A DNA stretch of 64,000 bases from Epichloe hybrida (Eukaryota; Ascomycota; Sordariomycetes; Hypocreales; Clavicipitaceae): the NCBI GenBank assembly GCA_019022495.1, contig JAFEKR010000057.1:148772-212771 (forward strand), read 5' to 3'. The notes beneath the pieces were generated by a model that saw only the letters and a list, made by a program, of their open reading frames with translations, made no database searches and had not been told where the DNA came from. Made by a program: the position numbers and the translations under genes. Positions 45,801 through 56,892 of the stretch are shown here, in pieces (positions within the stretch are counted from its first letter, which is position 1; each line of letters opens with the position of its first letter).

Positions 45801-48800
45801 CTATAGCGTGGAGTATAGGGCAGTTACTATTTAGGTAGAAGATATTTACTATTACTTTATAATTAAAGCTACACTTATCCTTAAGGGTAAACTTAAAGTA
45901 ATTAGGGCTATCTACATGTATTTAGTATTAGTAGTAAATTCTTATTAGCTCCCTAATAGCTTTAATATTAATATTATACCCTAATCTACAAAGAACCTTA
46001 TGTAAGCATCAGATTAATAGATGCCTAAAGCAGTAGTGTAGTCGCTATAGCTTATTTTCTATAAGGTAGCTTTAAGCAACTACTTCTTCTTTCTATGTAA
46101 GAAGCATCTAGGCATGCCCCTATTTACGTATAATAGAGACTTTAATATTTCCTTATTATAGCGTGTTCTTAGAGATATTAAAGTTAATCTTTAGATAGTC
46201 CATATTATTAAGGGATAAGAGAAATAGAGTGTTCGTTAGGATAACCTAAAAGAGAATATTTCTAAAGGGAGTAGGTATATTAGCTAATCTAAGCGCGATA
46301 ATCAGGTCTCCCACGCCGAATCTAACTAATACCTTCTTCTCTATTAATTCATTAAGCTGTAATATAGGCATCTAACGTTATAAAGTAAGAAATTAAGGGT
46401 GCCCTACTATAGAGAACTTTGCGGCTCCTATATCAGGCATAATCCCTTAGAATGTCGTATAGGAATAGCGATCTTCTAATATAAATGTTACTAGGGCTTT
46501 ATTTATAAGTTCCTATTAGAAGGGGTCTTCTTTACTTAGGCTATAATAAGCTACTTACCTTATTAGGAATTAAACCATTTTCTTACTATTAATCTAGGTT
46601 TTATAAGTAAAGAAGCTTATAGGTACTAGCCTATCTGTATTATTAGGGCTGTTATTAAATCTAATGCTCTTTATATACTAAGTGATTTTATTATTAATAA
46701 GGGGTTAGGACTTATGTTCTCCCTTGTACTAAGTAAGGAATAAATAATATAAGTTATTAGTTAGATCTATAAGGTAGTGGTTCTTAAAGTATTAAAACGC
46801 CTTCTTATAGTCCTCTTTAGGGTGCTTAGATAACTAGTATCCTTTCTTACTATATATATAGCACTTCTTTATATAGGGAGTACCTCCTCTTCCTTATGGT
46901 TTTAAGGGGTATTAGGTCTCTTTTCCATTTCTATTATATCTTTAGTTAGTCTAGAATTACTCTAGGGCTATAGCTTTAGTTAGGAACTATTAATAGTTCT
47001 TCTTCTCTTCCTTAATAAGATAAAGGGTTATTCTAATCCGTTTATAAAACTCTTATAGTCTATCTAGCGGATTTATAATCGCTCCTTTACACTCTAGAAT
47101 ACTATAATAGGCTCTAATAAGTTAATTCTAGAGTGCCCTTTTAGTTTAGCTTACTTTAGGCACTACTTATTATAAGATAGCTAGTCTTTCTGTGAGTTTA
47201 TTAAAGTATTTAATTATTAACTTAGTTAGGTTATTATTTGCTATTCCTTATAAGGAAGTGTTATTTTACTCTAGTAGATATCTTTGCTATATATTCTTAG
47301 TTTTAAATTATTCTCTTATATAGCTAATAAGCATAGGGAGATCTTATAGTTATCTAGGTTTAGAGAGGTAGTTTGCATAGTATTATAGTGCTTTGCCTTT
47401 AAGTATAACCTTAAAAGTATAACTAGCTTATTTAGGCTAGATATTAAGTAACTTATACTTTCTATAGAATATTTAAAGCTTTAATTTAAGGATATTATAG
47501 TTATTAGCGCTATAAAGTTATTCTTTAGGGTATACCTTAGATAGGTTAATAATTTACTTTAGCAAAGGTCTCTAGGTCTATAGGGGTTCTCTAGGTGTTT
47601 CCTTTTATATCCATAGAAGGGGTAGTAGGGTCTTTAGGAAGTAAGAGGGTAGCTTTATAGGTAGTACCCTTAGGGCTTATTATTCCCTCTAATCCTCCTC
47701 TTCCTTATATTAGAAAGGAGAAATTATAGCTTTTTAAGCTATACTAATAAGGGCACTACTAGCCCTAGATAGCATAGGTTACCTCTATTAGTAACTCTCC
47801 TACTTAGGGGTATTATTAGTAATATTACTAGGGTGATACTACTAACTTACCTCTAGTAAAGGTATAGGTAAGGGAGTTACCTGTAGATGCTTGCAAATGG
47901 TATCCTTAGGCGGTCTTAACTCTAGGTTAATTAACTTTCCTAGGGGAGATTAGCTAGACCTTCCTAGAGGGGATTAACTTAGTCTTCCTAGGGGAGTCTA
48001 GCTTATTAATCCTTTTAATAGTAATTATACTAATAAACAAGGTAATAGGGTAAGTTACCTAGTTCTAATATTACTATTATCTAGTAGATTATAGAAGAAC
48101 TCTTTATTCTATAAGTTCTTTTAGAAGCCTATATACTTCTTCCTAGCCTCTTTAATTTCTTTAAGAGTCTAAAATTAGAATTCTTCTTAGTTTACTACTT
48201 CTTTAAGGTTATTTACTATCTTAGTACCTCTTCTAATAGTTATATACACTCTATTGTAAAGGAGATAGTCTTAAAGTCTATTCTATAAAAGGTCTCTTCC
48301 TTCTATAAACTTATCCCTTAACTATTTATAAAAGTTATTACTAAATTCGGAGAATAGTGTTCTTCTAAATAACCCTTACTCCTTATATTATTCAGTCTTT
48401 ATAAGGATATAGAGACTGATTTCCTTAGGTTTTTTTATCTCTTTATATTTAAAACTTCCTATTTATTAGAGTAGTTCTTCTATAATATATTATTAGAGCC
48501 TTGTAGAGATATAGGGGTATAGGTTAGTGTAAACAGGGGTTTTTCCTTTATTAAGGTATTTATTATTATCTCCTGTTTTAATGCCTTCTATAGCATCGTT
48601 ATAGCTATCGGTCTTGCTAGGAACTCTGAATTGACTAGAGGTCATAGATAGTCTAGGTGCCTTTGATATTCTAATTAATTAAGGGAGGCAAATCTTGTGA
48701 TGTAAGGAAAAAAATATAACTATAATTATGTAACGTGTTTTGGATGTAAAGGATTACAAGGCAAGGTAGTTAACTTTAAATACGTAATTAAATATATAAT

Positions 48801-49060
48801 AAAGAAAGATAAGGGGATAGCTTAGCTACTAGCATTAAACCTTTCTTTATTGTTTTAGAGTCTGTATAGATATAGATATTAATACTAAAGTAAGAAAAGA
48901 GCTATATTATACCTTTCTATTAGCATAACTTATTATTAAACATAGCCCTCCTATTTTATAGGGCGAGTTATTATTAGATAAGCTGCCTCTTCTAATTAAC
49001 CTTGCTAATTTATGGTATTCAAAGACTACGTGGTTATCTGTGAAGGTAACTACTAATTAG
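42875..49060 (-). pseudogene. gag-pol of B2, RIP-inactivated
   Basis: Reverse-strand Copia polyprotein remnant. From right to left: leader and Gag (about 49050-46500), protease near 46430-46390 with PDIGAAKF where PDTGAAKF is expected, integrase with the GPPD-type motif near 45700 and the Arg/Tyr-rich RYYRLL region near 45550, reverse transcriptase (about 45000-44100), and RNase H (about 44050-43420). The integrase-before-RT order confirms Copia. Stops arise mainly from Gln and Trp codons. Parts keep CpG (CCACGCCGAA near 46313), so mutation is uneven along the element. Confidence 0.85.
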
Positions 49061-49369
49061 TATTAGATTTATAGGGTATTAAATTTAATATGTAATATAG
49101 TTATAAGCCTAAAGAATAGTATTATTATTGATTATCTATTCTAGGCTGTGTTATCTGTTATTATAATTAATTAAGTTATAGGAAAAGAGAGGTAAAAAGC
49201 TAGAGGTTATAATATATAAAGGGAAAAGGGGTTACGCGTTTGTGTCCTTATATTTCCTAGCTAATTAACGTGCTAGGTTATGGGTCACGTGTGAGGTCCG
49301 CGCGCGGCCCGAGCTTCTGCTAGGTAATTGCGGCTGCGACGCGCGATTGATATCACCTTCGTTCCAATA
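49061..49369 (-). repeat. 5' LTR of B2
   Basis: 309 bp, from TATTAGATTTATAGGG (RIP form of TGTTGGATTCACAGGG) to TCGTTCCAATA. Immediately before it on the plus strand is GGTAACTACTAATTAG, the sequence shared by families B and C next to their 5' LTRs. Confidence 0.9.
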
Positions 49370-49571
49370 ATTAGCTTTTAACCTTTTTTAAACTAAAAGA
49401 GAAGGAAAAAACCTAGGAAAAGTTTAAAAAGAAAGGTTAAAATATTATATAAAGAATAATTATAATATATATACTATTTTTTTTAATATTAAGTAAATAA
49501 AAAAATAAGCTTTAAAAGTAAGTTTAATTATTTATACTACTTTTAGCTTACTTACTTAGTTATAAAGTGTT

Positions 49572-49810
49572 TTTAAAAGTGGGTCTAAAAGTAGGTCCTA
49601 CTAGTTTTACTATAAACCTAGTATTATCTCTTTACTTAGTTTTATACATCTAGCTAAAAAAACATATATACAAAAGTGGGTCTAAAAGTGGGCCCTATTA
49701 ATTATACTATAAACCTAGTATTATCTCTTTACTTAGTTATATAATTCTAGCTAAAAAAACATATATATAAAAGTAGGTCTAAAAGTATGTCTCATTAGTT
49801 ATACTATAAA
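49572..49810 (+). repeat. GTGGGTC-bearing tandem repeats in D2
   Basis: Three units of roughly 105 bp, each with AAAAGTGGGTCTAAAAGT (last one mutated to AAAGTAGGTC) followed by a TACTATAAACCTAGTATTAT string. Equivalent in place to the 100-bp repeats of D1, but with a different unit outside the shared motif. Confidence 0.75.
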
Positions 49811-50160
49811 TATAGTAATCTCTTTACTTAGTTATGTAATTTTAGTTTAAAAGAGAGAAATATACCTAAGTAAGTCTTATAGTTATATTAGGACTTACTT
49901 TTTATTAGTATAAAATTATAAATAGTATAATATTAAAAACATAAAAAAGAAACGAATTTTATTTTATTAATATTTTAAAAACCCTTTAAACACTAAATAA
50001 CTAAAAAGTCTAGCTTTTTCTAAAGTAATTTACTTAAAAATACTTATATTTATATTATATTAATTTATTACTTATTTATTTTTAATTAAACTTTAACATT
50101 AATAATATTTTAAGTTATATAAGTAATAAAAGTAATATATATATTATAATAATATATATA

Positions 50161-50382
50161 AGCTATTGTAAGCTATTATAAGCTATTGTAAGCTATTATA
50201 AGCTATTATAAGCTATTATAAGTTATTATAAGCTATTATAAGCTATTATAAGCTATTATAAGCTATTATAAGCTATTATAAGCTATTATAAGCTATTATA
50301 AGCTATTATAAGCTATTATAAGCTATTATAAGCTATTATAAGATATTAGAAGCTATTAGAAGCTATTAGAAGCTATTATATT
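50161..50382 (+). repeat. 10-bp repeat array AGCTATTATA (D2)
   Basis: About twenty copies of AGCTATTATA, with AGCTATTGTA and AGCTATTAGA variants at the two edges. It is followed by terminal TATTG pentamers and the right end of D2. Confidence 0.9.
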
Positions 50383-50536
50383 AACTATATATACCTTATA
50401 ATTAAGGAATTTACTTAAAACTGAAAAAAAGAAAAAAAAATACAAAACAATACAAATAATACATGTATTGTATTGTATTGTAAAATTTTGGATGTATTGT
50501 ATTGTGTAATGTATTGTATTGTATTGCAATGCTCTG

Positions 50537-53500
50537 TAGCTAATATAAGTGCCGCGGGATGTTTATTAGTAAGCTACCCTTAATTCTTAGCTTTATAAAG
50601 TATAATACTAACTATTATACTTAATAAGTTAGATACTAGGAAGGTAAAGATTAAATTTAGCCCTAGAGAACTAATTAAGGCACTAGGATTAATTAAAGTG
50701 CTAACTCTATTTAGAATTATTCTCTTTTAGGTAATCCTTATAAACACTCCCTTTCTCTTATGCCTTAATAATATAACTTGCTTAAAGATTGATTTCTATA
50801 TATTAAAGAATGTTTTATAGTAAGGGAATATTAAGGTTCCTATTATATATAAATAAGGGCACGCGTAAATGCTTCTTAATAAAGAAGAAAGTATTGCTTA
50901 GAGTTATCTTATAGAAATTAAGCTTTGTTAATTATATTAACGCTTTAGACACCCTTTAGTTTAATATCTTTATGATTTACTATGTAAATTAAGGTATAAG
51001 GTTAAGTTTAAAGCTATTAAGAAGCTGACTAAGGTTTACTAGTAATGCTAATTACATGTAAATAGCTTATATTAATTTAAATTCACTCTTTAGGATAAAT
51101 ATACCTATAATTACGAAATCATTATAGATATTATATATATTAATAGCAACCGCCCTGTTTTGTAAGTTATTAATATAGCTATATCCTTTAATATAGCTAG
51201 ATTCATTAAGGATATCTTTATAAAGACTACGTAGGAAGCACTTTATCTTTGCTAGATTAATATCTATCTAGGCCCCCTAGATTTAATTATTATAGACACT
51301 AGAATAACCTTTAGAGGTAAGGAATTTAAGTAGTTTATATTATTAATAGCAATTAAGATCAAAGATATCCCTATTAAGGCTTACTATAGTATTAGTAAGG
51401 TTAAGTAATATTATAGGCCGCTCCAAAGAGCCTATAATATTATTAGATAAGAATGCCTAATAACACTAAAGCCTATAGCGTTACAAATAGCAGTTAAAGC
51501 TATGAATAATACCATAGGATCGAATAGTCTTATGCTAACAGTCCTTGTTTTTAGCGCGTATCCTTATATAGTTAAGGAATTACCTCTATTGCTAGATATC
51601 ACGTAATAAGCCCTTGTAATCTAACTAGTAATAAAGGAAGTTAAGCGTATTTATGCCTAATAGAAGGTTAGTAATGCCCTTACTATAAGGAATAGTCCTA
51701 ATACCTCTATAACCATTAACCTCCTACTAGGATTACTTATATATATATAGCGTAAAGGTAAAGGATAAAAAGAACCTTATAAGCTATTAGCTATAGAAGG
51801 TAGAACCTATACTCTTAAGCTCCCTTAAGGCCCTAAAGCTTTTAGATTAACCTCTATTAGGCCTTTTTATAAAGATCCTAATAAAGAGAGACCTCCTAAG
51901 AGCGTAGAGAACTAAGACGCCTCCTTATAACCTATAGCTACCTCTCTTATTAATCCCCTAAGGCAAGGACCTAGAAGACCTTAAAAGAACCCTCCTATTA
52001 TTATATCTAATGTTAATTACGTAGATTAAATAAAAGATAAGACTAATATCTTTCTATTAGCTAAGGAAAGCTCTAATCTTAAGCTTATAATCTAATTATA
52101 TAAGGAAGGAATTATTAAGACCCCTAGTAAACCCTTTAAGCTATTTACTAAAGCTAAAATTAATACTCTAATTAAATAAGGTGTGTTTAAATTTATGAAA
52201 TATAATAAAAGGGAACATAGTAAAACTTAAATTTTTAATTCCTATATTATTAATAAAGTAAAGGGCAAGATAATAGATTTATATAAGAAGTTAAGGCTTG
52301 TGATCCAAGGTTATAGCAATAAAGAGAAGCTACTAATCCTTACACAGGCCTTAATAATCCAATAAGCTAGCTAGTGATTAATCCTTGTGATAATACCTAT
52401 ATTATTATTACTAGGCCTTATCCTCTAGCTTCGCAATATTATATAGGCCTATGTGCAAGCACGAACGCTTCTTAGTTATATAATTCTAGCCCGAATCCCT
52501 ATCTAAATCTATTACTTATACCCTATAGGCATAATAATATAAGTAATTAAGCCTCTATACAGTATTATAGAAGCTAGCACCTACTAGTAGGTAATATATT
52601 ATTATTACTATAGAGAAATACTCTAGATAATAACCTTTATGTTTAACCTATACCTACTTATAATAACAAAGGAGAACCTAACCTTTGCATGTATAGGGCT
52701 TTAAACTAATAATATAATTAGACTATTTAACTATAAGTTCTCTTAATAAGAGGAAGATTAATTAAAAGCCACTTCTTTTACTACTAAACTAAAGTAAATC
52801 CTTTCTATCGGGAACTTACTAACCTTTAATAGTAATATTATTACTCTTAAGAATAATATGATTATACTAAGGTAGAAAGGCTAGAGTAGAAAGCTTTAAT
52901 TAATCCTACTAACTAATTTAAAACAGGCATACATAGAATAACAAGCTTAAGGCGCGTATATTACCTTAATTTACTAACCTAAAGCTTATTTTAACCTCTC
53001 TGTTACTATATAACACTAAGACCTATTATCCTAAGATATAAAGAACCTAAACTAATGAATTTAATAGTAAATTAATAATCTAGACTAAGGATTAAGGTTT
53101 ATACTATTTAATCTTAAGAAAGTAAAGCTTTTTGTATTTATAGATGGATTATTTGCTAATAACTAAGACCTTACTTCTTAACTAGGCTACGTGCTTATTC
53201 TAGCTAGTGAAGTCTAAAAGAAAGGCACCTTTATAATCTAAGGTAATATTATGCACTATAGCTTTACTAAGAGTAAAAGAGTTATAAGAAGTGTGCTTAC
53301 CTTTAAGATTTATAGTATGGTTGCTAGTGCTAATATAGCTTATGTGATCTTAATAACGCTTAGATTAATTACTTATAGATTGAACCTTCTTATGATTCCT
53401 GTTATTATCTGTACTAATTTATACTCTCTATATAAATACCTTATTAAGCTTAGTACTACAAAAGAGAAGTGCCTTATAATTAATATTATAGCCCTTTGTT

Positions 53501-53660
53501 AATCGTACGAGCAATAAGAGATTTACGAGATTAGATAGATTAATAGGAATGACAACCTTGCTAATGCCTTCACGAAGGCATTGCTAAATAAGGTATTTAA
53601 GAGGTTTATTATAAGTAATAAAGTAACTATTAGAATAGAAGGATAGGTTATATAATTATA
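50537..53660 (+). pseudogene. Copia element G, pol segment
   Basis: Continuation of the G polyprotein in plus orientation. The protease tail and an integrase zinc-finger region (near 50930) are followed by the integrase core, with YLGPLDLIIIDTRITF (about 51265-51315), KAYYSISKVK and YYRPLQRAYNIIR. Reverse transcriptase is at about 52100-52900. RNase H is at about 53100-53640, including an uninterrupted stretch at 53251-53502 with SFTKSKRVIRSVLTF, CTNLYSLYKYLIK and INIIALC. The catalytic GPPD has become GPLD, and stops are frequent. It is a different Copia family from B by its LTR, though close to B and C in the protein. Confidence 0.85.
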
Positions 53661-53842
53661 GCTCTTGTGTTAATTTAATAAGATTAAAGATATTAAGATT
53701 AGGCCTACTTATCCTTATGTAGGCTTATAAATTAAATATTATCTTTTATTATACCCCTTTCCCTTACTCTTTTCTTATAGTGTTATTTATAATTATTTAA
53801 TCTTACTTATTTCTTAGTTCTTTTTAATTATCTTATTAATAT
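53661..53842 (+). other. 3' untranslated region of G
   Basis: Short non-coding region after RNase H, similar in layout to the 3' region of B1. It leads straight into the 12-bp repeat array. Confidence 0.6.
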
Positions 53843-54140
53843 TATATGTTAATAGTTATGTTAATAGTTATGTTAATAGTTATGTTAATAGTTATGTTAA
53901 TAGTTATGTTAATAGTTATGTTAATAGTTATGTTAATAGTTATGTTAATAGTTATGTTAATAGTTATGTTAATAGTTATGTTAATAGTTATGTTAATAGT
54001 TATGTTAATAGTTATGTTAATAGTTATGTTAATAGTTATGTTAATAGTTATGTTAATAGTTATGTTAATAGTTATGTTAATAGTTATGTTAATAGTTATG
54101 TTAATAGTTATGTTAATAGTTATGTTAATAGTTATGTTAA
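53843..54140 (+). repeat. 12-bp repeat array ATGTTAATAGTT beside the PPT of G
   Basis: About 25 perfect head-to-tail copies of a 12-bp unit, read as Met-Leu-Ile-Val repeats in one frame. A plus-strand open stretch at 53846-54157 is only a consequence of the repeat. In B1 the same place holds a single related string, GATAATTATGTTAAAAGAG. The array abuts the polypurine tract AAAAAGAGAGAGTTTCTAG (about 54140-54157). Confidence 0.95.
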
Positions 54141-54157
54141 AAAGAGAGAGTTTCTAG

Positions 54158-54453
54158 TATTAGAATAAGTATAATATTAATAAGGCTACGTGCCTCTAAT
54201 TAGCTAGGCGCGTTGCATTACAAACCTATATGTCTAGCCTAATTGCGCCGCGGTTAGCATTAGCATATGTGGCCTCTTTGCTAATAACCCTAATTAAGGC
54301 CCCTTTTCCTATAATAAATAGCGTACCCTCTTTACTTCTATTTAATCCCTCTTTTGCTTACTTTAATAAACTAGAATATATAATAATTACGTATACTTTA
54401 GTCCACCCCGAAAACCCTACGCGTAGGTCACTAGTATCCTATAAATACTAACA
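54158..54453 (+). repeat. 3' LTR of Copia element G
   Basis: 296 bp from TATTAGAATAAG (RIP form of TGTTAGAA...) to AATACTAACA. The first 25 bp resemble the LTR of family B and the rest differs, with CpG-rich CGCCGCGG and CTACGCGTAGG strings. The right flank is AGTTA; the matching left flank is not in the window because the 5' end of G is missing. Confidence 0.7.
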
Positions 54454-55878
54454 AGTTATTATAGTTATTAAAGTAGTTATAATATATAAAATAAAAGTGG
54501 GTCCATTTATTTTATCTTAAAATAGGTTTAACTAGCTATAATAAAGTTTATTAAAGTTAATATAGTTATTAAAGTAGTTATAGTATATATAATAAAAGTG
54601 GGTCTTAGTATTACATTTTAAAATAAGTTATAGTAGTTATTATAAAGCTTATTAAAGTTATTATCGTTATTAAAGTAGTTATAGTCTATAAAATAAAAGT
54701 GGGTCCTAGTATTATAACTAAAAATAAGTTTTAATTTTTTTCATAACTTAATTTAGTTATATAGCCTAATTTAATTAATACTATTAGTTATATATAAATA
54801 CTTTATAAATATTACTATCTTTTATACTTTCTTTATATATTATATATATATATATATAAAGTTAGTATATATAACTTCTTAAAGCTTTAGATTTATAAAG
54901 CTAAAAGTAATGTTTAATTAGTTTAAATAGTAAATAAATTATTTAAGCTTTTTTTAAGTTTTTATCCTATTAATTATAATATATAAGTACTAAGTATATA
55001 CTTTATTAACTTCTAGTTATTTCTTCTAAGTTACTAATTAATTTTATTATATTAGCTTAGGGTATTATTATAATTAGAAATAATAATAATAATAATAATA
55101 ATAGAAAATAATTCTTAGTAATAGTAAATGAAATAGCTAATAATATAAGTATAAGAATAATAGCTTTCTTCTAATTAGTATATTAATACTACTATATAAA
55201 AAGACCTACTTTTTTTTACCTAACACTACATTTGTAGTTTTTGTAGTGTAGTGTAGTTAGTGTAGTTAGTAACTACACTAACTACAAAAAAAAAAACTAC
55301 ACTACACTAAATACTAGCTAAAAAAAACTACACTATAAATACAAAATTTTCCTAAAAACTACACTAACTACACTACAAACAATGCTCTGGCAACAGCCAA
55401 TGACCCCAAAAAAATTAAAAATCAATAGTTAGTTAAACCTATTTTTAGATATAATACTAGGACCCACTTTTATTTTATATATTATAAATACTTTAGTAAC
55501 TGAAAAACTATAATAAGCTTTATTATAATAAGTTTTAGGGATTTGTATATAAAATACTAGGACCTACTTTTATTTTATATACTATAATTACTTTAATAAC
55601 TATAATAACTCTAATAAGCTTTATTATAACTACTAAAACTTATTTTAAAATATAACACTAGGACCTATTTTTATTTTATATACTATAATAACTGTAATAA
55701 CTTTAATAAGCTTTATTATAATTACTTAAACCTATTTTTCGATATAATACTAGGATTTACTTTTATTTTATATACTATAATTATTATAATAATACTAATT
55801 ATTATAATTACGATAATTAGTATTATTATAATATTAGAAAATATAAAACAGAAAGTTCTTTTATTTTATTAATATTGT
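54454..55878. mobile_element. composite D region D4 (AT-rich, GTGGGTC repeats)
   Basis: Non-coding DNA of the D family. At left are forward units of about 110 bp with AAAAGTGGGTC (54490-54720). Then comes a block with AAT microsatellite (55079-55101) and ACTACA/TAGTG pentamers, ending in CAATGCTCTG at 55380-55389. Next is a short E-type tail (GCCAATGACCCC then AAATTAAAAATCA, about 55390-55427). After it are four inverted GGACCCACTTTTATTTTATA units (55457-55770). It is a nest of at least two D copies and an E end whose order I cannot resolve. It is broken by C2 at 55879 and continues at 60633. Confidence 0.55.
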
Positions 55879-56144
55879 TGTTGGATGCACCAAGGTCCTG
55901 CGCAGGTAATAAATCCCGTATAAATTGAAGTCGATAATAGTTAGTTTAGTTAGTTAGCTAGCTAGGAAAGAGGGAGAAGAGAGAGAAAGTCTAGATGCTA
56001 GAAAAGTGGGCGAAATTCGTATATAAGGCATAAAAGGGGGTGGCGAATTAATGCAGCTAATCATATCGCGTGCATCGCGCTAGACCTATAATTAGTCTAG
56101 TCTTTAGCCACAATTAAACCAATGAAAATCCAAAGGAATTAACA
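55879..56144 (-). repeat. 3' LTR of C2
   Basis: 266 bp from TGTTGGATGCACCAAGG to GGAATTAACA. Compared with the 5' LTR it keeps different C and G bases, so each LTR was mutated independently. Confidence 0.92.
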
Positions 56145-56885
56145 CTAGCAATCTCTCTTTTTCCTTTGTGGCTAAAGAGCTTAAAAACGTAATAAAAATT
56201 AGATTAAAGGAAAGTGTATACTAGTGAATCCCTTAACGGGAATCCGCTGCTCTAATTAGCCATTATAGCATTAGTTAATTAAATTAATCTATTATTCCTT
56301 GCCTAAGCTCCCGTTTCCTAATATCGTGGGTCTCTTTACCTATCCTTTAACACGAATTGTTAATTCGTTCGAATTAATCAAAGAGGAAAGTAATAAATTC
56401 GGCGATGCTTTTGTTATCACATCCGCCGGATTATTATTACTGTTAATCCATCTAACTTCGTAGATCTTATGCCTCTTGTATAATTAATAAAGAGCTATAA
56501 TATTAATTATTAGTCTCTTCTCCTTCGTGGTTCCTAGCTTTATAAGACATTTATATAATAAAAAAGAATTAGTATAGAGAATTATAGGAATTCGAGGTAT
56601 CTTTAATCAATCTGTAATCTAATATAGAGTTATGGAAATTACATAGGCGATATCTGCGCCTTAAACCATACTATATAACTTAGAGGCAAGTATGCTATAA
56701 GTAACTCTCTTGCTCTTTGTTAAGCTATATGTAATAATATTACCTTTTATAATAAAGGTATTATTATCTTGCATTATCTTGTTACTAATTATAATCACGT
56801 ATCTAATCTATGAGCTTAAATCCTTGTTATTAGTAAGCGATCTATCTATGAACACAAAGAGCTTTGCCTCCTTAAGAACCAAAGG
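56145..56885 (-). pseudogene. RNase H remnant of C2
   Basis: On the minus strand, from 56885 downward: KLFVFIDRSLTNNKDL, a later SLTKSKRVTYSILASKLYS, then LYKCLIKLGTTKEKRL and NNNPADVITKAS. These are the conserved blocks of the Copia RNase H and its C-terminus. It is relatively well preserved with few stops. It is joined at 56885-56893 to integrase sequence, so a deletion removed the reverse transcriptase. The plus-strand open stretch at 56710-56898 is its antisense shadow. Confidence 0.85.
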
Positions 56886-56892
56886 GATGTAT

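Larger units (their letters stand above)
42561..49374 (-). mobile_element. full-length Copia element B2 with TSD ATTAG
   Basis: The best reference copy of family B: 42566-49369 (6,804 bp), LTRs of 309 bp each, flanked by ATTAG at 42561-42565 and 49370-49374. It is on the minus strand and inserted in D2. Gag, protease, integrase, reverse transcriptase and RNase H can be followed from right to left, with frequent stops. It shows where B1, B3 and B4 are truncated and where D1, H and E3 were inserted. Confidence 0.92.
41588..50544. mobile_element. hAT-like non-autonomous element D2 with TSD TAGCTAAT
   Basis: Complete element at 41596-50536, containing B2. Its ends are perfect 10-bp inverted repeats, CAGAGCATTG and CAATGCTCTG, and it is flanked by the 8-bp duplication TAGCTAAT (41588-41595, 50537-50544). 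An 8-bp duplication with CAGAG-type ends is typical of hAT transposons. Without B2 and its 5-bp duplication it is about 2.1 kb, all non-coding. The left part (41596-42565) has TATTG/TACAA pentamer arrays and two diverged copies of a block with TTATATAGTAG. The right part (49370-50536) has GTGGGTC repeats, the 10-bp array and terminal TATTG pentamers. Confidence 0.78.

Noticed and set aside
53846..54157. 103-codon Met-Leu-Ile-Val repeat frame
   Set aside because: Direct product of the 12-bp repeat array beside the polypurine tract of G; not a membrane protein gene.
54230..54451. 73-codon frame in the 3' LTR of G
   Set aside because: Lies wholly within an LTR, has no ATG-linked signal or domain, and no second copy to support it.
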